Notes: a model not told the origin generated them from the letters alone. 64,000 nucleotides of DNA from Leadbettera azotonutricia ZAS-9 (GCF_000214355.1 NC_015577.1:1287121-1351120); one strand, 5' to 3'; positions 26,801 to 36,470 are shown, counted from the stretch's first letter. Made by a program: numbers and translations.

Positions 26801-27192
26801 GGGATAAAATTTGGCTGGGCAAGGACCTTAGCCGCGAACGGATTAAGATCTGCCTCCTCTCAAATCAAACATTGCTCACTACGGCCAATCCCTATAATGA
26901 CGGCAGTCCGGTTTCAGGCTATGTTGATATGGCAGGTTCCGGTAATAATGATAATGAAACACACATTGATGCTTTTGAAAATAGCGGTGATTCAGATTTA
27001 ACATCCTGTCCTCAGCTGCTTTCAAGGCAGAAGTCAATGAGGAGGAAGTCTTTGATTGACAGTAACAATAATCGTGTTGATTTTACCTCGATAGATTATC
27101 GGGCTGAAAAAACGAACGATGATTTGTTAAAAATCTACCGTCCCAAAAATATTGCATATGGTATATGGGATACAGTAACTGCCATGGACTAA
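23848..27192 (+). CDS. Lipoprotein with four lamin-tail domains
   Basis: Lipoprotein signal (LGLAVLVSC). An N-terminal module (about residues 30-225) includes MRTLLPAASQFTKY, LSPGTWTIDAEA and VVHIYPNMDTRA and is shared with the next gene. Four lamin-tail (LTD) domains follow, recognisable by the strand pair SHNFVELYNPTDAEINLAGY, SHNFIELYNPGKKDISLAGY, SHSFVELYNTTDSAINLSGY and SRSFIELYNNTDTAIDLG, each with a SFLILG strand and each ending in a basic ARRK/ARRI segment with a DTNxN turn. In bacteria LTD domains are found on secreted nucleases and surface proteins, often next to CotH domains, as here with the following gene. No catalytic domain is present in this protein. Confidence 0.85.
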   Translation: MNKNKLFKFLSLILGLAVLVSCSNFFEPSSRDDGGTYITVDLEGDMRTLLPAASQFTKYTLKAARETQSETINITSMPQRITLSPGTWTIDAEAFVTVNGEQVSAAAGSIVVSDLAAGENRAVSIRLAMPDTQGTGIFDYTVALPAIPFNSAKMILTPLFGSPRTDIEYDLLNQLSGKNFLPSGYYLLRTIMEYNSLKAGKVEVVHIYPNMDTRAVYEFSSGDFIEQKVLIWQMYASSVDSTSTNGAVSHNFVELYNPTDAEINLAGYSLQYGYVGKDAEENPVYPDNYHDDIAWEKLDLSGTIPAHSSFLVLGKLWNADSRLDLGELIPDQAWDIAFENRNFKFCLIKSTAVLMVQNPFDINGDGSGVRAAGYVDMFGGINSNKPKDRDIINGYEGPKSYWDTKNWPEIVSKQKAARRINLVDTNDNTLDFEPIDYRPSGITDKQLPLYQPKNSDYGPWDPVAVPEILILQAYGTGTASDGSVSHNFIELYNPGKKDISLAGYSVQYSTSGASWNKLNLTGIIKAGHSFLILGAKNNTAARLQIAEITADMIWPGQVFDNKKFKIALVRSTDTLLAANPFNTGSGNPVAGYVDMVGAVNKASDGDVIDAFEGSGSNGPELISKNKSARRKTVIDTNSNVDDFEGIDYRKAGIADDALAAFYGPKGSVYGEWDPKYTPPPPVASETPIVILQAYGSGGKIDAAVSHSFVELYNTTDSAINLSGYTLQYSSKGTSWDVLPLTGSIPARTSFLILGKQSNNTGEVLPRVVLADDDFDTADQAWDIDLSNDAFKICLVHGTNPITTVNPYVAVIAGYVDMLGAGTADGFEAAPAAGISKQKTARRKTLTDTNNNAADFEIIEYRAQGGLSAEELLFYQPKNRFYGSWTPVRTAQSAQGLLILQVYGPGNSKDSDGVVTDGAVSRSFIELYNNTDTAIDLGTYSIQYSEGGNNWDKLNLSGIVPAHTSYLILGAAHNTAPRLTLNDNEGDKIWLGKDLSRERIKICLLSNQTLLTTANPYNDGSPVSGYVDMAGSGNNDNETHIDAFENSGDSDLTSCPQLLSRQKSMRRKSLIDSNNNRVDFTSIDYRAEKTNDDLLKIYRPKNIAYGIWDTVTAMD

Positions 27193-27229
27193 GGTTTGAG
27201 GAAAGGAATTAAAGAGGATATGGTAAAAT

Positions 27230-30200
27230 ATGCAAAACAGTAATTTAAAGCAGGCTATTATCCTGGCGATCACGTTGATTCTTGCAGGATGTTCCATCCC
27301 CCTGGATCATCCGGCCGCGCCTGTACCATCAGACGGCAAGGCGAGGGTAACGATAAATTTGTTCAGGGATAATGCACGTACTCTTTTGCCCCAGACCCCT
27401 TTTTCTGGTTATTCCCTCAGTTTGACAAATGGTGATAAAGAACCTGTTTCTCATGATAATATTAATACTGATAGCATCAGCATGGATTTGGAATTAGGAA
27501 CCTGGAAGATAAACGCTGCAGGTTATGTTGAAATTGGCGGAATAGTCTATGAGGCGGCTGCAGGAGAAAAAGAAGTCGAGGTTATGTCATCTGATGACCT
27601 TACAATTGATATTGACCTTTATATACCGCCTGCAGGCGGCAAGGGGAAATTTTACTATAATATAGGTCTGCCCCAGGATGTAACATTATCAACTGCTTCT
27701 CTCACGCTAAAGGCTCTTTCTGAAGGGGGATCAGATTATAGTTTTAATCTTCTTAAAGACAGCGGACGGAGTCCAAGGACAATAGACGATCTGTCTTCCG
27801 GTTATTATCTTATGACCATTACAGCCGGTAATGGTATTTTAAGTACCGGAAAAACCGACGTGGTTCATATCTATCCGGGTATGCTGACCGAGGCAAAAGG
27901 GGCAGATTTTAGTTTTACCTCTGCAGATTTTAGCGCTGCAGTTTTACTTCAGGGTGAGGCATCCGTTGATTCAGGCTATACCGTTAAGAGTGTACATGTA
28001 TACCGGGACATGGCCTGTCTATCTGAGATCGGTGCTTCGGACGGTATTGCAAATGGCATGTGGCTTCTTACCATTCCATCAAATCTATACCGGAGTATCG
28101 TGTATCTCAGAGTAGAATTGGAAAATAGCGGGGAAATTTTTTGGAGCAAGCCTTATATACAAACCATAAGCCTTACCGGAAGCGGGAATATTATCCTGAC
28201 GGTTCCGGTCTTTACCGTCAATGCGAGCCTTGAAGGGCCTGCAAGCTATGGGACTATCACTGCATCGCCAACGGGCGCAGCCGAAGGGACCTTGATAACC
28301 ATTACGGTAACACCCACGAATGAAAAATACCGGTTTAAGGATGGTTCTCTGAAAGCTGTTTATGGGTCAACTGAAATAACCCCAACTCAGGATACAGCCA
28401 ATGCCGGTAAGTATACCTTTGCCATGCCTGCAAACAATGCAACGATAAAAGGGCGGTTTGAAGCGAAAGCAGATTTATCGGGAATTACGGTAACGAAAAC
28501 CGGGACCCCCGCAGTATCTGCGCTGGAACCGGTGTTTAAAGCAGATATAGTGAATTATGAGGTATACGTACCGAATGGCGTAACCAATGCAACAATAACA
28601 GGAACCGCAAGCGCAACCGTAGCAAAAATAACAGGAAACGTAAAATATACAGATATAGCGGCAGTAACCTATTGGAGAAATGGGACACAAGTGACGACTG
28701 GAAATTTCGCCCTTTCTGTCGGCCCCAATATAATCACTATCAGGGTAAGTGCAATAGATGCGGCAGACGGAGCTGTCAAAAACTATACATTGACAATAAA
28801 CCGTGAATACCCTGATCCGCAAATCTCTGCCTTTCGTTTTACTGCAGCTGATAACGATCTGACTGCCGATATAATTGGAACTTTCAATCAAAGCGCCGGG
28901 ACAATAAAGCTTGAGGTTCCCTATGCGCCCGATGGAAACCCGGATCGACCCAAGACCACCAAATATATAGACAATATTACCCAGCTCAAGGCCGCCTTTA
29001 TAACCAATGACACTGCAAACATTGTGACGGTAAACGGAGTAACTCAGGCAAGCGGTCTTACGGGGAACGATTTTCGGCGGGATGTGCAATATACGGTGTC
29101 CACCCCGGATGGCAGGAAGAGCAAATCCTATACGGTAACCCTGGTATCACCCCAGTCCACAGGCCTGCCGGTGATTAAGATCGATACACAGAATTATCAG
29201 GAAATAACCGACAAAGAAATATATGTAAAAACAAACATTTCTGTTTTTGATCCAAATAACACCAGCTATAGTTTTGTCCATACCGGCTATGGAGACGAAA
29301 TACGCGGGCGGGGAAATGTCACATGGACTCAACCAAAAAAACCATATAGAATTAAATTTGGCGAAAAACAGTCATTGTTTGGTTTAACGGCGGCAAAAAG
29401 CTGGGTGTTGCTGGCAGGCTATTATGGAGGTGTTTTTACAGATGTCGTTGGTTTTGAATTGGAAAAACGTTTCAATTTGCCTTTTTATAATCATTATACC
29501 ATTGTTGAAGTATTTTTGAATGGGAATTATAATGGTCATTATTTACTAACTGAGCAGGTACAGGTTGCTAAAGGACGGATAAATATAAATGACCAGGAAG
29601 ATTTTTTGGTACAAATAGATGCTTATTATGATGAAGACCCTAGATTTAGAACGTCAAAATACAGCCTGCCTGTAATGATAAAATCACCTGAGCTTGGCAC
29701 TAATGCCAATGCCGCAGAATATAACTTTGTAAGAAATCCCATCAATGAACTAACCAACAAAATGGCTCAGAGTACATTTCCTGAAAACGGTTACAGAGAT
29801 TTAATAGACATGGATAGTTTTGTAAACTGGCTTATGATACAGGAAATAGTAAATAATTCTGAATGCCGCGGGCCAAATAATGCATATATGTATAAAGTTC
29901 AAGGCGGCAAAATTTCTATGGCGCAGCCTTGGGATTTTAACTGGGCTTATGGCGCCCGTGTTGATGATAGTGAAGATGATACTGGTTTTTACTCTATCGT
30001 AGACCGTTGTTTGAAGCATTCATTTTTAAATCGTTTCTTTGATGACCCTGTTTTTTGTGCAAGATACAAAGAACGGTGGAATGAAATGTACCCGTCTATA
30101 AGGACTATTGATGCCTTTGTTGATGTGATGGCTGCACTTGTTGCAAAATCGGATATAGAGAACGCTAGGTGCTGGCACAAGGCGGATTATTGGTTTGCTA

Positions 30201-30277
30201 ATACGGAATTTGCAGAAATGAAAGCTTGGCTGAAAAAGGAAATTGCCTATTTGCATACGGAGATAAACAAGTATTAA
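27230..30277 (+). CDS. CotH kinase-like lipoprotein with adhesin-type repeats
   Basis: Lipoprotein signal (LTLILAGC). Order of domains: shared N-terminal module with ARTLLPQT and VVHIYPGM (about 30-235); one divergent InlB repeat ending YTFAMPANNATIKGRFE (about 325-410); a cadherin-like beta-sandwich domain (about 415-525, ending NYTLTINRE); a DUF5018-like domain (about 530-645); and a C-terminal CotH kinase-like domain (about 650-1010) with IRGRGNVTW, KPYRIKFGEKQSLFG, YNGHYLLTEQV (E775) and the metal motif W-D902-F-N904. The catalytic residues look intact. ATG at 27230 has GAGG 12 bases before it; a seven-codon frame at 27220 overlaps it. CotH proteins phosphorylate secreted partners; the target here is unknown. 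Confidence 0.85.
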   Translation: MQNSNLKQAIILAITLILAGCSIPLDHPAAPVPSDGKARVTINLFRDNARTLLPQTPFSGYSLSLTNGDKEPVSHDNINTDSISMDLELGTWKINAAGYVEIGGIVYEAAAGEKEVEVMSSDDLTIDIDLYIPPAGGKGKFYYNIGLPQDVTLSTASLTLKALSEGGSDYSFNLLKDSGRSPRTIDDLSSGYYLMTITAGNGILSTGKTDVVHIYPGMLTEAKGADFSFTSADFSAAVLLQGEASVDSGYTVKSVHVYRDMACLSEIGASDGIANGMWLLTIPSNLYRSIVYLRVELENSGEIFWSKPYIQTISLTGSGNIILTVPVFTVNASLEGPASYGTITASPTGAAEGTLITITVTPTNEKYRFKDGSLKAVYGSTEITPTQDTANAGKYTFAMPANNATIKGRFEAKADLSGITVTKTGTPAVSALEPVFKADIVNYEVYVPNGVTNATITGTASATVAKITGNVKYTDIAAVTYWRNGTQVTTGNFALSVGPNIITIRVSAIDAADGAVKNYTLTINREYPDPQISAFRFTAADNDLTADIIGTFNQSAGTIKLEVPYAPDGNPDRPKTTKYIDNITQLKAAFITNDTANIVTVNGVTQASGLTGNDFRRDVQYTVSTPDGRKSKSYTVTLVSPQSTGLPVIKIDTQNYQEITDKEIYVKTNISVFDPNNTSYSFVHTGYGDEIRGRGNVTWTQPKKPYRIKFGEKQSLFGLTAAKSWVLLAGYYGGVFTDVVGFELEKRFNLPFYNHYTIVEVFLNGNYNGHYLLTEQVQVAKGRININDQEDFLVQIDAYYDEDPRFRTSKYSLPVMIKSPELGTNANAAEYNFVRNPINELTNKMAQSTFPENGYRDLIDMDSFVNWLMIQEIVNNSECRGPNNAYMYKVQGGKISMAQPWDFNWAYGARVDDSEDDTGFYSIVDRCLKHSFLNRFFDDPVFCARYKERWNEMYPSIRTIDAFVDVMAALVAKSDIENARCWHKADYWFANTEFAEMKAWLKKEIAYLHTEINKY

Positions 30278-30292
30278 CCTGTATCTGTAAAT

Positions 30293-30328
30293 GTTAAGAT
30301 TGACTTAACAAGGCAAAAAGTTTATGAT
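30293..30328 (+). promoter_or_regulatory. Promoter with overlapping inverted repeat before the aminotransferase
   Basis: TTGACT (30300-30305), 17-base spacer, TATGAT (30323-30328). The inverted repeat GTTAAG-ATTGA-CTTAAC (30293-30309) covers the -35 box, so a repressor bound there would block transcription. The start site would fall near 30335, just before the ribosome site. Confidence 0.6.
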
Positions 30329-30349
30329 TTTTGTAAAAGAGGCACAAAA

Positions 30350-31462
30350 TTGGATTATGAAGTTCCTTTCCTGCCAATGAAAGAGATAAACGCCATGTAC
30401 CGTGACGAACTTAAAACCGCCATGGAGCGTGTTTTGGATTCAGGTAAATATGTCCAGGACGCAGAGAACAAAGCCTTTGAAAAAGCCTATGGCTCTTATA
30501 TTGGCGCCAGGCACTGCATAGGCGTGGCTAATTGCCTGGAAGCCCTCATCCTCATTTTTCGCGCGTATATTGAGATGGGTGTCATGAAAGAGGGCGACGA
30601 GGTTATAGTCCCGGCCAATACGTTTATCGCAAGTATCCTGGCTATTACGATAAACCGCCTGAAACCCGTCCTGGTGGAGCCTTCCCTCAAGACCTATGAA
30701 ATCGACGACTCCCTTATCGAAAGGGCGCTCACCGCCAAAACCCGCGCCATACTGATTGTCCATCTCTACGGGCAGTGCGCATATACCGAAAAAATCGCAG
30801 GAATCTGTAAAAAGCATAATCTTAAACTAATCGAAGACAACGCCCAGGCCCACGGATGTGAGTGGAACGGTCGCAAAACCGGCAGTTTGGGCGACGCGGC
30901 GGGGCACAGCTTCTACCCCGGGAAGAATCTCGGCGCCCTGGGCGATGGCGGCGCGGTTACCACCGATGATGACGCCCTTGCCCGGGCAGTTTCCTCCCTT
31001 GGGTGCTACGGCTTTTCCAAAAAGTACGTATGCCAATATAAGGGCATCAACAGCCGCCTCGACGAAATGCAGGCCGCTGTCCTTGCCGCCAAACTCCCCC
31101 ATCTGGATGATGAAACCGGACACCGGCGCCATGTCGCGCAGCTCTATATCGACGGGATAAAAAACCCGGCCATTGTCCTGCCCGCCGTAGAAAACCTGAA
31201 AAGCCACGTCTTCCATGTGTTCCCCATACGCTCTGAAAAACGGGACAAGCTGCAGGCATATCTGCAGGAAAAGGGCATCGAAACAATCATCCATTACCCG
31301 ATACCGCCCCACAAACAGGACGCCTACAAAGAATGGAACCAACTGTCCTATCCCATAACCGAGAAGATCCACGCCGAAGAATTGAGCCTCCCCAGCGGCC
31401 CCATACAAACGGACGCGCAGACTGCCCGCGTTATCGACGCGCTGAACGGGTGGCGCGGCTAA
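30350..31462 (+). CDS. DegT/DnrJ/EryC1 family sugar aminotransferase
   Basis: PLP-dependent aminotransferase acting on nucleotide-linked keto-sugars, cytoplasmic. The conserved segments are [55 protein letters not shown] and [17 protein letters not shown] with the PLP lysine at K192; the C-terminal [14 protein letters not shown] is also typical. The segment pattern is closest to FdtB/QdtB-type 3-ketohexose aminotransferases, which is a tentative call. The start is a TTG at 30350, 7 bases after AAAAGAGG, and the first conserved residues VPFLPMKEI follow at once. It shares an apparent operon with the TPR lipoprotein 6 bases downstream. Probably supplies an amino-sugar for a surface glycan. Confidence 0.92.
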   Translation: MDYEVPFLPMKEINAMYRDELKTAMERVLDSGKYVQDAENKAFEKAYGSYIGARHCIGVANCLEALILIFRAYIEMGVMKEGDEVIVPANTFIASILAITINRLKPVLVEPSLKTYEIDDSLIERALTAKTRAILIVHLYGQCAYTEKIAGICKKHNLKLIEDNAQAHGCEWNGRKTGSLGDAAGHSFYPGKNLGALGDGGAVTTDDDALARAVSSLGCYGFSKKYVCQYKGINSRLDEMQAAVLAAKLPHLDDETGHRRHVAQLYIDGIKNPAIVLPAVENLKSHVFHVFPIRSEKRDKLQAYLQEKGIETIIHYPIPPHKQDAYKEWNQLSYPITEKIHAEELSLPSGPIQTDAQTARVIDALNGWRG

Positions 31463-31468
31463 CTGCGA

Positions 31469-33082
31469 ATGGCTTCTTCCGAGCGGGTTCCGCCGTTTCT
31501 CATTCTGATATTCTGCTTTCTGGCGTTTTCGGGCTGTATCAGAACGGAGGCGCCCTTGATCGGCGTTGCCAATCCTGACCGTATCCCGGAGGCTGACAGG
31601 GGCAATCCCAGCGCCAAAACCAGGATCGCCTACGAAACTTACAGACGGTCTCCGCTGACCTATGTAATTGGCCCGCCCTTTATCCCTGCGGTACGGACGG
31701 CAATAGAAGCCTCCCGAAGACGCTGGTTTTCGCCCATGGCTAATATCATGGCGTCCTTGAGGGATTCCTGGTCTATGGCCTACGAAACCGATTATACCCT
31801 GGATGAATTAAACGAAATTCTTCAAAGAGATCCGAATAATGCCCAGGCTCTGATGGCCCGGGGAGGCATGTATCTTTTGGATGACGATTTGGACAGCGCG
31901 ATTGCCGATTACACCGCCTATATTGCGCTCAGGCCCGTCGATCCGGAAGGTTATAAAACCCGGGCCTACGCTTATTTTCAGAAAGGCAGCATGGATAATT
32001 TTATCGCTGACGCCAATGCCGCCATCAAATTAGTCCCCGACGATATTGATATGCACAGGCTCCGGGGTTATGCCTATGAGGAAATCGGAAAAATTGATAA
32101 TGCCCTGACTGATTACACAGCTTATCTTGCCTCAAGACCCGGACAGACTGTTGAAACCGCCGATGTTCTGGGGCGGCGCGGGGCAATCTACCAGCAGAAA
32201 GGTTCCAGCAGGCTGGCCCTGGCCGATTTTAACGCAGCTTTGGCCATTGCACCCTTTGGGTATTTGTATTTTGCCCGGGGAAATTTGTACGAAGACCAGG
32301 GTAATGCCGCCGCCGCCATTGCAGATTACAGCGAGACCCTTAAGGAAGGTCCGGGCTGGAACTTTTTGTATATAAATCGAGGCCGCCTGTACGAAGAACT
32401 AGGCCAAACTGATAAAGCTCTTCAGGACTATACCGCAGCCATTGACATAGGTAAATTAGTGTCTGCCTATAGCGACCGGGGGCGTCTATATTATGGGAGA
32501 GAACAATATGCAAAAGCAGCGGCGGATTTTGCCGAATACCTTAAAGAGAACCCCAATGACGCAGATATCCTGTTTATGCAGGGAATGGCCTACAATTCAT
32601 TGGAAAATTTTCCGGCTGTTATTTCGGTTTTTACCCGGTATATTGCGCTGAGACCCCGCGAGGCAGAGGGCTATCAATACAGGGGCTTTGCGTATATAAA
32701 TGAAGAGGAGTGGGAAAAGGCCATTGCCGACTCCGGTATGTGCCTGTCTATCAGTCCGGAAAACTGGTACACCTATTTCCTGAGAGCTTCAGCCTATACG
32801 GGGTTGAACAATCACGGGGCGGCCATCAGGGATTTGACCGCCGCTTTGGCAATGGCCCCTGCCGGAGATCCCTGGATATACGATCTGTATCTTTCCCGGG
32901 CACTGGTGTATGAAAAAATAGACAGTCTTGAATGGGCAGTGGAAGATTACACCGCCGCCATAAATATCAGTCCGTCTCCCGATCTCTATCTGCGGCGGGG
33001 AAGGTTGTACCAGTTGCTTGGGCAGGATGATAAGGCCAAAGCCGACTTAGAGGCGGCCGGGGAGATTTCTGAAGAAAGATGA
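31469..33082 (+). CDS. TPR-repeat lipoprotein
   Basis: Lipoprotein signal (IFCFLAFSGC). From about residue 108 to the end the protein is a chain of roughly eleven tetratricopeptide repeats, visible as 34-residue units with A/G-x-A-Y-x-x-x-G and DxAIADYTxYIALRP-type helices. TPR lipoproteins of this kind act as scaffolds in the periplasm; in alginate secretion AlgK is such a protein, but no specific kinship is claimed. Starts 6 bases after the aminotransferase with a weak ribosome site, so probably coupled to it. A T7 run right after the stop may help end transcription. Confidence 0.85.
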   Translation: MASSERVPPFLILIFCFLAFSGCIRTEAPLIGVANPDRIPEADRGNPSAKTRIAYETYRRSPLTYVIGPPFIPAVRTAIEASRRRWFSPMANIMASLRDSWSMAYETDYTLDELNEILQRDPNNAQALMARGGMYLLDDDLDSAIADYTAYIALRPVDPEGYKTRAYAYFQKGSMDNFIADANAAIKLVPDDIDMHRLRGYAYEEIGKIDNALTDYTAYLASRPGQTVETADVLGRRGAIYQQKGSSRLALADFNAALAIAPFGYLYFARGNLYEDQGNAAAAIADYSETLKEGPGWNFLYINRGRLYEELGQTDKALQDYTAAIDIGKLVSAYSDRGRLYYGREQYAKAAADFAEYLKENPNDADILFMQGMAYNSLENFPAVISVFTRYIALRPREAEGYQYRGFAYINEEEWEKAIADSGMCLSISPENWYTYFLRASAYTGLNNHGAAIRDLTAALAMAPAGDPWIYDLYLSRALVYEKIDSLEWAVEDYTAAINISPSPDLYLRRGRLYQLLGQDDKAKADLEAAGEISEER

Positions 33083-33099
33083 TTTTTTTAGGGAAATAC

Positions 33100-33129
33100 T
33101 TGTTTTTTTTGGAAAAGGGATATTATAGT
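33100..33129 (+). promoter_or_regulatory. Putative promoter of the 33168 lipoprotein
   Basis: TTGTTT (33100-33105), 18-base spacer, TATAGT (33124-33129). A transcript would begin near 33136 and carry AAAGGAG ahead of the ATG at 33168. Confidence 0.45.
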
Positions 33130-33167
33130 AATGAAATCCTTCATTTGATATTCTAAAGGAGATAGAA

Positions 33168-36100
33168 ATGCATAAAAGATGGTTTATACCGATCTTAGTT
33201 GTTGCAGCGCTTGCGGCGCTGATTTTCTCAAGTTGTTCCTCCGATGGCGGTGGATCCACACCTGCTTCGGCCAGCATAGATGAGGTTTACCTTGACGGGA
33301 TAGTAATCCCTGCGCATGGCGGCATTCCCTTTACCAAAACTGATTTGGAGGCTGTTGTAACATCATATACTGTTTCCCGAGTCCAATGGGTCGAAAAAGG
33401 CAGTGATGGCGGATATGCGGCCTTTACAGGTAATTTTGAAGTCCTCCATGAATATAAAGCAACGATAACCCTGAGTACTGCATCGAATTTTCATTTTATA
33501 GATACCCTTACAAATGTCAGCCTGGACAAGGGAACGCCGTCGAACCTGAAGGTTGCGTCAGGCGGCAAAACCCTGACCTTTGATGTGGTCTTTGCCAAGA
33601 TTCCCTATCGCATTGCACTGACCGCAGTTTCTGAAAATAGCAATAGTACGACATCGATCAAAATTGAAACATCCCCTGCCATAACCGACCTGGTTATCAA
33701 CGATGTGATAATTAACCAGGGGGGTAACGATATTATTACCCCCTCCGCAGGTTTTAATGTTACTTCTTCAACTCCGAGCGCAGGTATTTACTTCCTCCCT
33801 GTTACAGTGAAATCGGAATTACCAGCCGGAACCTATAGCATTACTGTAACGATCGAAAGGGCCAACTATATTTTCGTCTATTCCTCCAGCGAGACTGTGG
33901 GAATTGTGAAGGACAACGGGCCGCCAAGGATAAATACTGTGGGAATTTCCGGTCTTGAAGCTCCTGTTGCGGGGCAATCTCCTGTGGCTATGGTGGGTGT
34001 ATCAGATCCTGGCGCGTATCTTGTAAGCAGTTTTGCCTGGAGGCTGAAAAACGGCGGCGCAAACCATACCGGGCCTTTTGTTCTAAACACAGAATACGAA
34101 GCCGTTATTGCTCTTACCGCCGTGTCCCTTTATGAATTCCCCAATAATCCGGCCGATATAACTGTGAATATTGGCGATATTCAGGGAACGAAGGCTGTTA
34201 CCATCCTGGACACTCAACATCTTACGCTTGTCGTTGGTTTTGGCCCGGCGTCGTCCGCTCTGGTTTATGTTAACCTGACCCGGGATGGGGCTGCGGGAAG
34301 TTCGAGCACATCCTATATTGATATACAAACAACGCCGTATATCAGTAATTTGACAACGGCAAAAATCGACATTGATTTTGGCGTCACTGGTGCGCAAAAG
34401 CAGCTATACAGCGATATAGCCAAATCCCCAGCGGGCGAAAACATCTGGCGCCAGTCGATTACATTCCCCACAGCCGCCGGATCAGCGAGCGGGACTATCA
34501 CTGTCCAGCTTGACCTAGGTGAAGGCAGCCAGATCTACTATACCCCCCAAGACGGAGTGATCGGAATCTTCTATAAGGCGGGGGTCAATAGTATTATCCA
34601 GCAAAGTCCTGTTACGATAACCGGTGTAACGGCCCCCTCCGCGGGAGGCAGCCCAACGCTCTCAGGGCTCGCCGGAGTGGAATCCAGTTTCGGTGTCAAG
34701 GGATTAATTTACAGGAAGGTGGGTGAAACCAGTCAGGTTACCGGTGAATTTGCGGGGAATACGGATTACGAGGCCTATATAACCCTTGAAGCAAATACGA
34801 GCTATAAATTTGATGCCGCTAGCAAAGCCAGGCCCGTTATTAAGCTTAAGGGCAGTAATGACACCTTCTATACAGTTACCGCGTGGACTGAGACCAAGCC
34901 GGCAAACACCCTAACCGGAGACGGCAACGAGATCAGCTTTACCGTTCCCTTTGCCAGAACAGGAACTAAACCCCTTAAACATATTACGGCAGTTACGATT
35001 GGCGGTGTTTCCGCCCCGGTTGTAGGGGGCGCTCCTGATACTACCATTATTCCCGGAAGCTCGGAATATACCATCAGCAATATTAACTGGCAGGGAGCCG
35101 GCGGCGCGGCGCTTGCTTCCGGTGGGACTTACGATGGGAAATTTAAAGGCGATTCTTCCTATGTACTTGAAATCACCCTGACTGCGGCGGCCGGCTATTG
35201 CTTCCAGGAAGCATTTACTCCGCAAATTCTTGACGAAGGAACTGCAGCGCCTGTACCTGCTCTAGGGTCAGAAGCCTCAAATATTGTACTAAAAGTTACC
35301 TTCCCAACAAACACAGGCTTCCTTACTAGTGCGCCTGTTACGTTTAGCACGCACTTCCAGATGGGCAGGCACACTACAGGTAATGCCAGTAGTACTCAAA
35401 CCGGAGACGGCGCGTTAACCTGGTCTACAGACACTCCTTCCGCTATCACCATTAACCCTTCTACCGGCGCTATTACGGCTTTGAGCGCTGATGACAATAT
35501 CACGGTTTCTTATTTAAGCCAAAACAAGATTTTCCGCGCCGAAGCGGGGCTTATCGTAAATCCAAATGTGCTGCAGACCCTGAACCTGGATTACGGCGTA
35601 ACTGAATTCCAGGGCTTTGCAGGCGAGCAATCAGCAGAGCCTAGTATTGACGAACCTGTTGGAAGCTATACCAGGGAGTATTCCGTAAGCGACACAACTA
35701 AAGCTACCATTGCAGGCAATGGCAAATTGACCATCGTGGACACCGGAACTGTTACTGTTTCCCTTGCCCTTATCGACTCCGATGATCTGGTAGCTTACCG
35801 GGCAATTCCGGCACAGATTACCGTAACAAAATGGACTCCCCTAGCGGTTCCGGCTTTAAACGGCGTTGGAAGGAACACCAAGGTTTCGCTTTCATGGACA
35901 AAACCCACCGGAAATCCGGCGACAATAGCCCGGATTACCGGTTACGAAATTGCTTACAACAATATTACTACATCGGGTTCTGAACAAACCTTGGCCGTTA
36001 CGGGTGCTGATGTCTTAACCGTGGATGTGAATTCTTTGGCTAATAGTGATGTGTATAGTTTTAAGATCCGGGCGGTATATGGAAAGCCGGCAGGCGAGGA

Positions 36101-36470
36101 GCGGAGCGCGTATACACCCGCAGCTTCAACCTATACCCCCAAAGCCAACGGCAAGGATATACAGGTGAACTTCGACGCCCCCGGTGATAGCGCCCAAAAC
36201 CTTAACTATCAGGATAATGAGGATGGAACCTTTACCGTAGCCATCAGCGATACGACATATGTTACTGATGTTGTATGGCGCAGGAGCATAGTAGGTAACC
36301 CCCCTGAACAGGTTTTGTTTGATAACAGCGGAGCGGTTACCGGCATGACATACAGTATTACGCTTGATGCCGATGAATTTGATGCAGATGTAACGAATTA
36401 TATTATGATCAGCGCTAAAACAAGCGGCGCTGATTGGTCAAGCGCAGTAAGCTTCACTGTAACAAAATAA
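33168..36470 (+). CDS. Large lipoprotein with four beta repeats, Big2-like and FN3 domains
   Basis: Lipoprotein signal (LAALIFSSC). Four repeats of about 100-130 residues can be aligned by the pattern of an opening strand with PVxGxxP (GIVIPAHGGIP, LEAPVAGQSP, VTAPSAGGSP, VSAPVVGGAP), a middle FxxxTxYEAxIxL strand and a xxYxF strand. Then come a Big2-like segment (ALTWSTDTPSAITINPSTG), a second similar unit, an FN3 domain (KVSLSWTKPTG ... VYSFKIRAVYG) and a C-terminal domain like that ending the 20963 protein. Probable surface stalk. AAAGGAG is 7 bases before the ATG. It is followed after 11 bases by the frameshifted gene and is probably co-transcribed with it. Confidence 0.82.
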   Translation: MHKRWFIPILVVAALAALIFSSCSSDGGGSTPASASIDEVYLDGIVIPAHGGIPFTKTDLEAVVTSYTVSRVQWVEKGSDGGYAAFTGNFEVLHEYKATITLSTASNFHFIDTLTNVSLDKGTPSNLKVASGGKTLTFDVVFAKIPYRIALTAVSENSNSTTSIKIETSPAITDLVINDVIINQGGNDIITPSAGFNVTSSTPSAGIYFLPVTVKSELPAGTYSITVTIERANYIFVYSSSETVGIVKDNGPPRINTVGISGLEAPVAGQSPVAMVGVSDPGAYLVSSFAWRLKNGGANHTGPFVLNTEYEAVIALTAVSLYEFPNNPADITVNIGDIQGTKAVTILDTQHLTLVVGFGPASSALVYVNLTRDGAAGSSSTSYIDIQTTPYISNLTTAKIDIDFGVTGAQKQLYSDIAKSPAGENIWRQSITFPTAAGSASGTITVQLDLGEGSQIYYTPQDGVIGIFYKAGVNSIIQQSPVTITGVTAPSAGGSPTLSGLAGVESSFGVKGLIYRKVGETSQVTGEFAGNTDYEAYITLEANTSYKFDAASKARPVIKLKGSNDTFYTVTAWTETKPANTLTGDGNEISFTVPFARTGTKPLKHITAVTIGGVSAPVVGGAPDTTIIPGSSEYTISNINWQGAGGAALASGGTYDGKFKGDSSYVLEITLTAAAGYCFQEAFTPQILDEGTAAPVPALGSEASNIVLKVTFPTNTGFLTSAPVTFSTHFQMGRHTTGNASSTQTGDGALTWSTDTPSAITINPSTGAITALSADDNITVSYLSQNKIFRAEAGLIVNPNVLQTLNLDYGVTEFQGFAGEQSAEPSIDEPVGSYTREYSVSDTTKATIAGNGKLTIVDTGTVTVSLALIDSDDLVAYRAIPAQITVTKWTPLAVPALNGVGRNTKVSLSWTKPTGNPATIARITGYEIAYNNITTSGSEQTLAVTGADVLTVDVNSLANSDVYSFKIRAVYGKPAGEERSAYTPAASTYTPKANGKDIQVNFDAPGDSAQNLNYQDNEDGTFTVAISDTTYVTDVVWRRSIVGNPPEQVLFDNSGAVTGMTYSITLDADEFDADVTNYIMISAKTSGADWSSAVSFTVTK

